From contig CM043005.1 in the NCBI GenBank assembly GCA_023678885.1, positions 7,182,314 through 7,246,313 on the forward strand: a stretch of DNA of 64,000 nucleotides, read 5' to 3'. The notes under the pieces were generated by a model, which saw nothing but the letters and a program-made list of their open reading frames with translations, had not been told where the DNA came from and made no database searches. Positions within the stretch are counted from its first letter, which is position 1. Every line of letters begins with the position of its first letter. Positions 1 through 11,200 of the stretch are shown in pieces. The position numbers were made by a program, and so were the translations under genes. The DNA comes from Pogostemon cablin (Eukaryota > Streptophyta > Magnoliopsida > Lamiales > Lamiaceae).

Positions 1-298
1 ATTTGTTGGACAAGTGATACGGTAAAAATTTGCTATATCAGCTGATCAGCTTCCGGATAGTATCCCGTTAATTGAGGGGTACGATTTGAAAAAAAATTAC
101 TAATTTAATATTCTTTTGCAAATCCTAAAGGTTAGGAGTTAGGACTTAATTGCCATCGAAGTGAATATGATGAATTTTTTTCGTACAATTAGCTTAAAGA
201 ACATGGATAGAAAGTATGTGACGTCATGAATTAACTACATAAACAATCGGACAATATCAAATTACCCGATAGACTCAAATAAAAAAAAAAGAAGAAAG

Positions 299-466
299 AA
301 GAGTGAGGCTCTTGTGCCCTAGGGACACCGTGCCCCTTTGTAATTTCTGTGTTCCTTTGTAATTTAAACTGCTTAACAATATATATATTAAATAGAATAT
401 GGAGGGGGAGAGTTATATTCACATTGGACACATTGTATTCCCGGGGTGCAGGAACTTTTGCCTTAA
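299..466. mobile_element. Small MITE, same family as the one at 13649-13840
   Basis: The left end carries GAGTGAGGCTCTTGTGCCC and the right end, read on the other strand, carries GGCAAAAGTTCCTGCACCCC. These are the two ends of the 192-bp element at 13649-13840, in opposite orientation. The interior is AT-rich with no coding potential. The ends lie in A-rich DNA, so no clean TSD could be defined and the borders are approximate. Confidence 0.55.
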
Positions 467-1258
467 AAAAGACCTTAAAGTAATGTTCTTTTTACCCTAA
501 TATTGTGATTAAATTGCTTCACGTGCAATTAACCCAAATTAAAATTATCACAAGTTAAAGTATTACTTACAATGCAAACTTAAAAATATTATGATTTTTT
601 TTAATGCTTTTATGTCTAATGTGACACTTTATTTTCTCATTGAGATTTCAACATGATTGACCCAATTGTATGGATTTAAAATCTGCACAAATTGTGCACC
701 AGCTCTGGTGGAAAGGATGAGAGTAGCAAAAGAAATGAGGAGAAAATTTTATTGACATAACATAGTAGTAATATTTTTGGGAAAAAAAAATGCAGCATTA
801 TCATTCTCACACTCATATGAAAATTTTGCAAGAAACGAAAAGTTTTTCTCACACCAGATAGAAAAAGCACAAATATATCCTGTGTGGAAGAAATCTAGCT
901 TTGGGAGACTATGAATAGTGTTTCCCAAATGAAGCAAAGCTTTTGGGCTTTTCCAATTAAGTGAGTTTTGTAGCTTCTAAATATAGTAAGCAAGATTTTC
1001 GGACATACCTAGCTTCTCTTCAAACAAGATTGTTGTCTATACCCTCTATATAGCCTATAATCAGTTATTTTCTGTTAGCAATTGATACAACCACCTGCCT
1101 ACTTGTACATAAGCTTGAGTTATATATTTATGCTAATTGTGTATTAGTTAAATGAGTAGAGTGATGAGGGCAGAAAAGCCATTTGAGTGGATCAAGTAGC
1201 CACAGCATCCACTTGAAGCTTGAGAAGTAGATGATACTCATCCATGGTGATCCCTCTC
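467..1258. other. Intergenic, upstream region of the GASA gene
   Basis: AT-rich sequence with stops in all frames and no recognisable gene or RNA. It is the likely upstream regulatory region of the gene at 1352. No specific operator could be identified with confidence. Confidence 0.5.
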
Positions 1259-1266
1259 TATAAATA
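1259..1266 (+). promoter_or_regulatory. TATA box of the GASA gene
   Basis: TATAAATA lies 93 bases before the ATG at 1352. It is followed by a pyrimidine-rich CTCTCTCTC leader at about 1303-1316, a usual plant core promoter layout. The start of transcription is then expected near 1290. Confidence 0.7.
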
Positions 1267-1351
1267 GCACTACACTTTTCAAACATCTCATCACTCCTCC
1301 CTTTTCTCTCTCTCACTTTTCAAACTTCAAGTGTAATTTTGTAGTGAAGAA

Positions 1352-1936
1352 ATGGCCATCAAATTAATCTTGCTTATGTACATAATCCTTGTTGCCACCA
1401 TTCAGACTCAGAAGCAGGTAAAAGCATGCATTTGAGTGTAGATACAATGTTCATAACAACTACTACATTATTACATTGCAATGTTCCACTTTGTTGAGCA
1501 GGCATTGGGTGCGAAGGTAGCGCCCTCTGGAACAAAGTCACTGGCGAACTTCCAAGTAAGTCGTTCGTTTTAATTCCTTGCTGGATGAGCCCATGTACAT
1601 TGTTGCCTTGCCTGAAACTGGATTCTTGTTTTATGGCAGTATGGAATGAGTGAGGGGAGCCTTCGGCCTCAAGGTAGGCGACGAACACTGTCAAGAAAGG
1701 GGCTATGGAGTCGAACAGACTAATCATTTATCTTTATTGTTGTGTTGTTGGCAGAGTGCGCACCAAGATGCAGCAACAGATGCTCAAAAACAGCATACAA
1801 GAAGCCATGCTTGTTCTTCTGCCAGAAATGCTGTGCTAAGTGTCTGTGTGTGCCAGCCGGGACGTACGGCAACAAGCAAACCTGCCCATGCTACAACAAC
1901 TGGAAGACCAAGAGGGGTGGCCCTAAGTGCCCTTGA
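1352..1936 (+). CDS. GASA/snakin family cysteine-rich peptide (gibberellin-regulated protein)
   Basis: Coding exons are 1352-1417, 1502-1555, 1640-1673 and 1755-1936, all with GT-AG introns and matching phases. They give a 111-residue secreted peptide. Residues 1-20 are a hydrophobic signal peptide, about 21-50 a short variable region, and 52-111 the GASA domain. All 12 conserved cysteines are present, at 53, 57, 61, 70, 74, 77, 78, 81, 83, 95, 97 and 110. The family signatures CLCVPAGTYGNK and CYNNWKTK-GGPKCP are intact. Members are apoplastic disulfide-rich peptides, often gibberellin-responsive, linked to growth control and, for snakins, antimicrobial activity. Size, exon layout and the C-terminal CP ending are normal. 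The exact subgroup cannot be fixed by eye, so no symbol is given. Confidence 0.95.
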
Positions 1937-2773
1937 TTCAATCCTATCCATCCATACTAATATATATTCAGCATTGCACTAATGTCTCTTCAACTGCTAT
2001 TTAATTGGGAACTAAGAAAATGCATTACTTTCATCCACTTGTGGAGAATCAAGATGATTGATCATCCACTAACTAATCTATGTAGTGGAGATCCATCTTC
2101 CACTCTTCCTTAGCATGTCTTCCTTTCTGCAAAATCAAGATGGTGGCTTTGTCCAGATGAAATCAAGTGCATTCATGTAAAACGAAAACAATGTGTGCGC
2201 GGCGTGTGCCATAGGCACATATTAAGCTAATGAAACAGATCAGGATACTAACATGCCATTTGTATTAAGTCCTTATCAAATGATTCACAACAATGAACCA
2301 AAATAGCAGCAGAATATGCATCTTATGGAAAAGTGGGGGTACCAAAAACATATCAAAATGACCAAATACAAACAGTGTGAGACAGTTGAACATACTCTAA
2401 ACATAACCACCCACGAAGGAAACGATGTTATCGGTTATCACCTTAAAAAATGATACAGTGTAACTCAAAGCAATAGGTTATGTTATAAAATATTATACAA
2501 GAGTTTATGATAAACATGAGAACAAACAGCATTTTGTGGGCTTCCTGCAACTTCATGGATAACATAAGATTAATTGCTTAGGAAATAGTGATGTTCAAAC
2601 ACATTGTTAAATGAGCTATATCTACAAAACTGATCAAAACATCATAAACAGGTATGAAAATGAGAAGTCAAACAAGTACATCACTAAAACTCTACATCTG
2701 ATAGGATGTTTTTTTCCCTACTTATAAACAACAGAGAAGAAAAAGGTGACAATAAGATGAATCAACTGAGATT
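1937..2773. other. Intergenic region between two convergent genes
   Basis: This holds the 3' untranslated regions of the GASA gene (+) and the SCL3 gene (-). It is AT-rich, without ORFs of note, repeats or RNA genes that could be recognised. Confidence 0.6.
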
Positions 2774-4174
2774 TCACCTCCTATCTCTCCATGCTGAAAC
2801 CGAGTAAAGGGGTCGATCTTGCCAGCAAATGACCACGCAACCATTTTCTTCTTTTATCTTATAACCATCGCAGTTAAAACTTTGCAGCAATCTCTTTGCT
2901 TGCAACATGGCATAATAGCTCAACGGAACGTTTGCAAAACCGGACAGCTCAAATCTTTGGTTCCATTTTTCAAGCTTTTCATGTCTTTTTTTCCTCTCAG
3001 CCCCCTCACAAGCTATAATATTCTTAATCTCCTCACCCAGCAGCATCTTCTCCATCTTCAATCTCTCTATAGATGCTCTTGGCAAAGCAGACTCCAAACA
3101 ATCGAACAACGCAGCGTAAAAGTACAATGACTCCGAAAGCCTCTCCATCAAGGTCTTCCCATTGTGGTCAGAATCTTGCTCAGTCACCACCATTACTTTA
3201 GGAGATAGACCCCACAATGCATTAAGGAAGCCATCAATCTTTGGCAAGGGCACAATTGGCGAAAGTGGCGACGAAGAGGTTGAATCATTACTCGGGCTGT
3301 AACCGTTAACCATATCTTTCTCGAGCAACTCTCCCAATGTCCCTTGATTCATTAGAGCAGCCCGTTGGAGGTGAACACTAGCAGCCGATGGAGACCTATT
3401 GGCAAGATCATAATTAGAAGCCAAAAGGTTGTGCAATTGCATAATTGAACTGATTGCCAAAGCTTCCCCTGTTTTCACACGCAACTTTTCAATGTCAAGA
3501 TCTTCCAACTTGCTCACAACAGGGTTGAACTGAAATGGTAAATCCAACTTCTCAGCTTCCTCAGACAACACATGAGCCATTTGTTCCAACACCTCCTTTT
3601 TCTGATGAACCCCCGTCATCTTCAAATGAGGCGGCCCTTCAGGGCGCGCGCTCAAGTCTCGGATGAGCGCACACCACTGAGTCGGCTCACCCGCATTTAA
3701 GTCAATAACATGAACCATCTTTTCACCTTCCATTGCTTCAATGATGGCTTGGTTACTTATCACAAAAGCCACCTTCATAAACGGCAAGAACTCGAAAAAC
3801 ATCTTGCTAACAAGGATTTCTTCAGCAACAACAGAGATTCGGGTAGACCGGAAAGCCTTGTAAACCCCTGGCCAGGCTCTAAGGATCCTGTCGGCCAACG
3901 CCTCCGAAAAATAGGAGGCGATTCTCTGCATAGTATCGCCATCAGCTGAGGCAAGATAGGAGATTTGATCAAGGGCTATGTTAGCATTTTCAAGGCTGCC
4001 TGATGCAACATGGTTAGCACAAGTGACCAACAGATGGATCAGATATAGCCCCCTCTCTTCAGGTTTAAGATCCTTAAGCCATGGATGTGGAGACATTAAA
4101 CCAGGTGACAAAGACATCATTGGAAACATTAAAGGCGACGAAGTTACAGACGATGATCCATCTTCTTGAAACAT
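2774..4174 (-). CDS. SCL3: GRAS-family transcriptional regulator, SCARECROW-LIKE 3
   Basis: One uninterrupted coding exon for 466 residues. The ATG at 4174 is chosen because the frame is open a few codons further but has no earlier ATG before an in-frame stop, and SCL3 proteins start M-F-Q-E-D. The GRAS layout is complete: leucine heptad repeat I from about 41, the VHIID core as VHVID at 154-158, a second leucine-rich part at about 220-255, the PFYRE region including FYAALFDCLES at about 352-362, and a C-terminal SAW motif with closing WQDRPLYSVSAWR at about 450-463. A serine-rich insert lies at about 290-305. In Arabidopsis SCL3 acts with DELLA proteins and SHORT-ROOT/SCARECROW in gibberellin response and root endodermis patterning. 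GRAS proteins are nuclear and bind DNA mostly through partners. Only the family placement and the N-terminal match to SCL3 support this name. Confidence 0.93.
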   Translation of the reverse strand: MFQEDGSSSVTSSPLMFPMMSLSPGLMSPHPWLKDLKPEERGLYLIHLLVTCANHVASGSLENANIALDQISYLASADGDTMQRIASYFSEALADRILRAWPGVYKAFRSTRISVVAEEILVSKMFFEFLPFMKVAFVISNQAIIEAMEGEKMVHVIDLNAGEPTQWCALIRDLSARPEGPPHLKMTGVHQKKEVLEQMAHVLSEEAEKLDLPFQFNPVVSKLEDLDIEKLRVKTGEALAISSIMQLHNLLASNYDLANRSPSAASVHLQRAALMNQGTLGELLEKDMVNGYSPSNDSTSSSPLSPIVPLPKIDGFLNALWGLSPKVMVVTEQDSDHNGKTLMERLSESLYFYAALFDCLESALPRASIERLKMEKMLLGEEIKNIIACEGAERKKRHEKLEKWNQRFELSGFANVPLSYYAMLQAKRLLQSFNCDGYKIKEENGCVVICWQDRPLYSVSAWRDRR

Positions 4175-4620
4175 TAGAGCAAACAACAGAATTCCAGCAA
4201 ATAAACTTAAGAGGCCAACTTTGCTTGAAACTAAAGTCCAGATACTAATTTAGAAACAAACATGTGAAAATTCCCTGGATACAAACGCCATAGAAAGTCA
4301 ATAAATCAACAATAAACTCAGGAAATGAAAAAAATAAACTCAAAGCCATGAAAGCAGAGCAATAAATTTCAAGAACTCACCACTCAAGCCAATATTTATC
4401 AATTCCTTGCAGGGATTTTGAATTCATCAAAAACCCACCAAAAGCCCCATGCAGATTTTTCCAACCGCCCCCACCGCTATCAAAGCCACCTCATATACTC
4501 TTTCATATAAATATGTATAATAGACAGAGAGGGAGGGAGGGAGAGCGGGAGAGAGAGAGAGGGAGAGAGGGAGGAGGAGAGTTGTCTCAATTTAAGGAAA
4601 GTCTCTGAAAAAGATTAGTG
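4175..4620 (-). promoter_or_regulatory. SCL3 leader with probable 5'UTR intron, TATA-like box and CT-rich tract
   Basis: On the minus strand a good splice donor (AGTG|GTGAGTTC) lies at about 4378. Possible acceptors lie between it and the ATG (for example TTTCAAG near 4223), so the 5' leader probably contains one intron. A TATA-like TATTTATA is at about 4506-4513. A strong polypyrimidine tract, seen as GA repeats on the plus strand at 4523-4581, sits just upstream. Whether the CT tract is promoter or transcribed leader cannot be decided. Confidence 0.45.
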
Positions 4621-4739
4621 AGTGTTGAGAGGGTTTGTTAGATGGCAGCATTGTGGAGTAAACGTGAGAGGAGTTTTTGTCGTGAGTGGTTTGGTGTCTT
4701 TTTGCCTGTTGAAGGAATATCGAATGAATGAGGAATTAT

Positions 4740-5705
4740 GTTTTACTGCCCAAAGTGAATTTACAATCATCAAATCTGCCCACTTTCATCAACATAATCA
4801 AATATGCCCACTTCGTTTGTAATATACTGAATTACCCCTATAACATGTTAAGTTGGTCAAAAATTGTGACATCATAATTCATTTAATTTAAATTGATAAT
4901 CATTTATTAATCAATTATATTTAACGCAATGAAAAGCCCGAGTAGTGACAAACGAAAAGCTACTCCATATATCTGTATATTTTTTAAAAACTAAAAGTCC
5001 GAATAATGTCAACAATTGAAATACAAAATAATAATAAAGGAATATTAGAAAAGCCCGAAGTGAAATACTCCATTTTTTAAAAATAGAAAAGCCCGAGTAA
5101 GATAAGTGTTTAATTTTTTTTTCTTTATTTATATATTTATATTTAATTATTAATTTACTTTAAATAATTATTTGAAACACCATTTTTAAAATTTATCTAA
5201 GTTTATTCTTTTTAGTTTTAAGTATAATTTTTTTTGTTTACTTATAAATATATTTTTAATTTATATTTAAATATTAATAACTAATTATACTGTACACTCG
5301 ATTGATCCATGCACACACTTTAAAAAATTTATATACTTTAAAAAATTTATACAATAATAAATAAGAATATATATGTTGGCAAACTTTTTGTTAGTTAACT
5401 AAGAGTTTTATTTTTTAAAAAGTAAAATAATAAGAGTGACTTTGTGAAAACCCGAGTACTTGTTTATTTAAGAAAGACCGAGTTAATTGAAATTAGTGGT
5501 GAGAGAGTAGAGAAATAATGGGAAGAGAATAGAGGAGAAGGGCAAACACATATGGTGGAATAATTTATGACTGGTGCAGTAACTTTTGCAGGGGGTTTTT
5601 AGTCATTTTCCTATAAAAGTGGGCATTTTTTGTTTTTCTGAAATAAAGTGGGCTCTTTTGATTTTTTGTTAACTGCAGTGGGCATTTATGATTATTCCCC
5701 GAATG
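4740..5705. mobile_element. Possible degenerate MULE-like element upstream of SCL3
   Basis: Motifs containing TGCCCACTT occur twice near the left end (about 4775-4815) and, inverted, three times near the right end (about 5605-5690), with similar 34-40 base spacing. The interior is AT-rich and has no transposase. The flanks GAATGAGGAATT and GAATGGAATT resemble a decayed TSD. Borders and class are uncertain. Confidence 0.35.
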
Positions 5706-5764
5706 GAATTTGTGACAACAAGTGCCCCATTTTTGTGCCTTCCAAATTTGTGAGAACAAGTGCC

Positions 5765-6125
5765 GAGACATGCACCCCGGTTCGGAACCATCGGTTCCGG
5801 TTTCAAGATAGGGGGAACCAGAACCGAACCGGGGTACGAAGGTTTCAGTTCCGGAACCGACGGTTCCGGTTCCGGTTTTAAATTTTTTTTTGGATTTTAA
5901 GCATAAAAAATAAAAAAAAATTAAAAAATCGGCGGTTCGAATCGGAACTGCCGGTTCGGAACCGGAACCGCCGGTTTTTTCCCAAATATGAGAAATCGGA
6001 ATCGAACCTTCCTTAGCCAGTTCCGGTTTTTTTTGGCCGGTTCCGGAACCGGCGGTTCCAGTTCCGGTTAAAACCGACGGTTCCCCAGTTCGAACCACCG
6101 GTTCCGGTTTTTTTGTGCATGTCTA
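5765..6125. mobile_element. Non-autonomous hAT element with GGTTCCGG arrays (361 bp)
   Basis: A perfect 8-bp TSD, CAAGTGCC, lies at 5757-5764 and 6126-6133. The ends are imperfect inverted repeats, GAGACATGCAC and TAGACATGCAC. About fifteen copies of CCGGTTCC/GGAACCGG and variants fill the space inside the ends. There is no transposase, so it would depend on an active hAT elsewhere. Confidence 0.85.
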
Positions 6126-6133
6126 CAAGTGCC

Positions 6134-8287
6134 CCCATTTTTGTGCCTTCCATTTTTTCTTCTGCTTTTTTTCTACAACTCACAATTAATAACATATACA
6201 CACTATTCTCTTTCTTGATATTTGTTCTCATTCTTTCTTGTCCGCTCTACGATTTCATCTCTTGTCATTTTCAACCCACCCCTAACATTTTATAATCTTC
6301 CACATTACTCTCTTTTGGTATTTCTTGTTTGAACGTTTGTTGATGACAAAAACTTGTGTGTACCAATTCATAGGATTAATATTACTAATCTGATGATAAG
6401 AAATGAGAATATTTAATTTATGAAAAATAATAATGGTCTGATTGAATTATTTCAAACACAATTAATTAGTCGGATAAATCCAATTTCATTGAAAAAAAAA
6501 TTTATATGGTACGAGTCTATGAGACATTTCAAACAATTGTTTATTTTCTTGTTTTGAAAGTCAAATTTATAATTATATTTTCTTTCCACATATTACATTT
6601 TTCGTAACAATGTTTGATAATAATTTGTCTTTTTTTGCGGACATCTGATTTTCCTATAATGCTTTCTTAAGAAATTATATTATACATTGTTCTTGTTCAA
6701 TTAATAGGTTAATCAAAGTTGTTTTACCCCCTCCAATTTGTGTGTTATAACCTAACCAAATAAGCAATTATATTTAGATGAAATTTATGATTTAGTAACA
6801 TTCATGTATGAATAATATTGTTGTAAGTATTAAATAACATAGTTAACAATAAATCCATAAATGCATGGTTTGAGACTTAATCATTAAAATCCGTGCATCC
6901 AAGTATAATCCAATTAATTACAAGAACATGGCAATAAAACTAAAAAATAAAGTCCTAAATGAGTAACATAGCACTTGGCTATCTTTGTCTTTATTGATTT
7001 CCTTGATTAATATAGTAGTGTTCTTTCTGCTCAAGTAATTTGTTTCTCTCTCTTGTCTCTCTCCACACCGAAAGTGACCCTTATGTCTCTCTTTAGCATT
7101 TGGAACTACATTCCTATGTAGTATGTTTGTCATGACATAAGGTGGATGGGGAATCAAAGGCTGCCTAAAGTCTTGCATATTCTTCAACCTTGACTAAACT
7201 CCAAACGTGCCCTAACAAAGACAAACTATGTGCCATCAGTTTTTGTTCACAAGTGTGGGAATTGCAAGAAATTCTCTCACATACTTCCAAACACTGCTTT
7301 TGTCTCTTTCCCACACACCAAACACCACCTAATTGGTATCATCTTCACCTTTGGAGAAAAAGAGGATGGGGGGTTCAAGCAACCATCCAAATGTGAGCAT
7401 CACAATTCACCATCACTAAATTCTAATCAAAATATCTGCTCAATCAGAAATATAATTTTTTTAAAAAAAACTTTGAACATGGCTACCAACATCCATGGAA
7501 GTTGTGTAATGATTTATCTAATGTGGTTAGACTATGTTTGAATATTCAGATGATAAGGAGGATATGGAGATCCATTTCAAATCAGCCAAAACCCTCCAAA
7601 ATTGGTTTTAAATTAAAGTGATGGATTTCTAATTCCATTACAATTCAAACTATCAAGAATAGACCTGATAATGTATCTATGCAAATCCATCCTCAAAACT
7701 AACAATCTTTCTCTAGGGTAAGAAAAGAAAACGTGCAAAAAGGTTTGTGTGATTCAATGCATGCATAATGATACCAGGATCTTTGTAAGTGAAGGTGGAG
7801 TTGTTGCCTAATTCAATCATGGGTGTTACAATTTCATCTGCACCTCAAGTACCTGTGAAAAACAAAAACAAAAAATCACTCATAAGTTTGCAAGTGTTGT
7901 TCGATTTCTTGTTAAGCCTTTTAGCAAGATTATTATGCAGAAAAATGAACAAGTTTTCCAGAACAAATCCCACTGAAATGCTTAGTTATTCCTAAGTAAT
8001 AAGATCAAAAGTATTATTAATCAACATTTACATCACTAGTGCATATAAAATAAATGGATAATTGACAAAGTACTGAAGCATCAGCAGAGGAACCTATGAT
8101 GACTGAGATAGGATGGAAAGTAATTGCATCGATGACATATGTACCTCCTGAACACTAGTGAAATCCTACTGATAAATTGTGCATTTACAAAATCATCCGA
8201 GTGCGACAAACTTATTCCATTAATCCATGAATAATTTTCACTAGCATGAAAATGACTGAATAAAGTTATTGAATGGCCTTTAAGATC
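6134..8287. other. Intergenic, no gene recognised
   Basis: AT-rich DNA with several short open frames but no splice pattern, codon bias or protein family that could be recognised. The stretch 7190-7540 is less AT-rich and has a 103-codon frame of unknown nature. The 3' UTR of the gene at 8288-13569 would lie at the right end. Confidence 0.5.
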
Positions 8288-11200
8288 TCAAAAATTAAAA
8301 TAATAAACTAATGCAACGGTGCAATCACCTTTAGAACTTGCTTGTCGCAGCTGAGAAAGGGAGACAGCAATCTGAGCGCCTAATCGAGCATTATTTTTCA
8401 CAAGAGCAATATCTAATCCTCCATCAAGGAATTTCGCGAGAAGAAATTATTTTAAAACACATGGAGATAGCTTTTAATATTGAGAAGGGATGTACATTTA
8501 CAAAGTCATGCAAGAGCTGTATAGATATTTAAGTAGCATATTTTAGCTTTTGTTAATTTTGTCACAAAAAATAATTTTGTTCCTCCAAAATAAAACATTT
8601 TATTTTTGGGAAACTTTATGAGTGTACAACTTTTTATCAGCCATCAAATCTCATTTATCCCCCTCCATTTGTTTGTTGTTTTTAACTTGTTTAATCACAA
8701 GAACCCTGAGGAATCAATATAGATATTTCTATAAACTAAAGGCAGATATTTTTTTTTTGGGACAAGCGAGAAGCATATTTGGTTAAGTATAAAACATTTG
8801 AAAAAGAATACTTGACGAAAGGGAGGCTCCTCCAGTTAGCTCGCTCACTCGAGCAAGTAAAAAAGGAGTTTCGGCACTGCCAGTAATATTCTTCTCCCTG
8901 TGTCACACATGCAGCCCATTATAAATTGATCAAGAGAGTGCAAGATAATAAGCAATGTATAAACCTAAGACGTAATACATATTCACTGAACAGATAAATA
9001 GAAAAATATTACCGAGCTTCCATGAGAGCTTTCTGTATTGCTGACTCAAGTATGTTTCCTGAAGCAGAATGTTCACTTGGAATTGGGACAGCTATGAGAA
9101 TTCCAGTCCCCATCTTAAGATTAATATTCATATCTGGGATGCTCAGGGGAACTAAATCAGCAAGTATACACAAGAAAATAGTAACAATAAGATGAAAACA
9201 AGCCATACCTATTAGTCTAGCACATTCCTCAGGTGAGTCAACACAAGAAGGTGCCTATATTTTATGTTAAAAATGAGTAGAAAAAGCTAATAAAAAGCAA
9301 GGTTGAGAAATAAGGAAACCTGTAAGACTACATAAACTTATAATGGACTATAAATAATATAGTTCTGCAAAACAGACATGTAACATCACATGGAATGGCC
9401 CACTACTATAATTTTATCACACTCACTCTTTTAACATTATACATAAATGTATGGAGTATATAGTTTTGATTTAGAACCCGCTTGGGTTTCTTATGGAGAT
9501 AAACAATGTACATGGGTAAAGGTTTGGTTTGGGATTGATGAAGCTAGGTACAATATCACAGAAATATAATACACAAGATTTGTTAATGTGGCCCACTTCA
9601 ACTTGTTTGACTCCATAAGAAACCCACAAGTGGGTTCCTTATTAAGATTATGATTGTGTGTGTATAAAATCTTTTACATCTTTAAATCCATTTCAGTAGA
9701 TATCCAAAAAACATGTTCTGGAGTTAACAAGGATATGACTCCGAAACAATGAAGAAAGGCGGGGAAATCTAATGAACTTTCAAGTTACATGACATCTGTT
9801 TAGAATAGTTGTATCAGATCAAAATGACATAGTAGGTACTTATTATGCTCACCAAGCATATATTTGATAGGTACATTTTTTATTTCTCAATAGATACATG
9901 TTGATTTTGGCTCTACGGGCTTTGAACAAACAAGGTAAAGCAGCAAACTAATCGGATACTCATGATGCATCACCATACAATAAAGTTGAACAAATATATG
10001 ATCAGTATCCAGCATTAATGATGAATATCAATAATTAAAGTTACCTTGCATCCACTCTTTTCAGTGAAAAAGGCAGGGAACTCATCAGTTTGATATGCAG
10101 TAACACAAACTCCTTGAGTTTCCTGTATCCCACTAAGGTTGATTTAACCTTATATCACAATACAAGGGTAAAACAAAAAATCAAATTGGAGCAAGAGGAT
10201 GGCTACCAAATATTCCAGCGTTCTTGAAATATCTAAAATTGATTTCACACCTGCAGAAACTACAGTTACAGGTGTCCTCCCCAGCTCCGTGAGATCAGAA
10301 GAAATATCCATTGCTGTAAAAGAAAACGAGAGGATATAACAAATACCCTTCTATACAATCAAGAACAAAGCTAATTTTCAATTTGTGCATAAAAAGCGAA
10401 TGCTTTTGAAGTCATACTGAAAGTTAGTTTATCACAGACTGTTGCAACAAAAACCATTCAAAGCGGGACTAATATTTACCATTCCACAAAACATCTACTC
10501 TACAAGACGGTCAGGTCCCAAAAAAACTTACCGTATAATACCTCAAGTAAATTGGTCCTTTATCCCAAGATAATGATGTGATGATAATAATAATTAAAGG
10601 AGTAATAAAGAGTAGATTATTAACATTGATAACAGAACAAGGTTCGCTACCCCTCACAAGGATGCTCTAACTGTTCCTACACATCTATAAATTCTAATTT
10701 TTCTAACTTCCTCAATAATTTTACCCCGCACAAGGATGCTGGAGTTATGTATCTCCATATATTATCAGCAGTTTCATCCTTCTAAGGGAAATGTTGCGGT
10801 CAAAGTATAACTTTTTATATTTAATTCTAACTTCTTCTATGTTGACTCGTTCATAATTAAAAATAATGCATATTTCTTTGAATTTTACCAATAAAGAATC
10901 AGTTCAAATATGAAAAATATGGAATAATTAAATCATAATGCAATGAGTCACAAATTAACGTACTACTCTCTCCATGCCTATGAACTCCACCAATGCCACC
11001 AGTGACGAATATTGGAATGCCAACCTGAAAATAATTTTAAAAAATAGTGAACAAACACAGTTTACTAATGGTTTATTTAAAGAGAAACACACACACACAC
11101 ACAAAATTCTGAAACGCCTGCAATGGTTACCAAATGTGCAAAAAACATTGTCGCAGAAACAGTCGTTGCACCATTCCCTCGAGTAGCTACCTGGAAAGGT

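Noticed and set aside
4175..4186. Longer SCL3 start with four extra residues
   Set aside because: The extra codons begin with TTG at 4186, not ATG. The first ATG in frame is at 4174 and matches the usual SCL3 N-terminus.
5930..5950. GGTTCGAATC resembling a tRNA T-arm
   Set aside because: Part of the GGTTCCGG array of a hAT element; no cloverleaf can be drawn around it.
7190..7541. Overlapping open frames suggesting a small gene
   Set aside because: Frames overlap on the same strand without a plausible start or splice signals; no family recognised.
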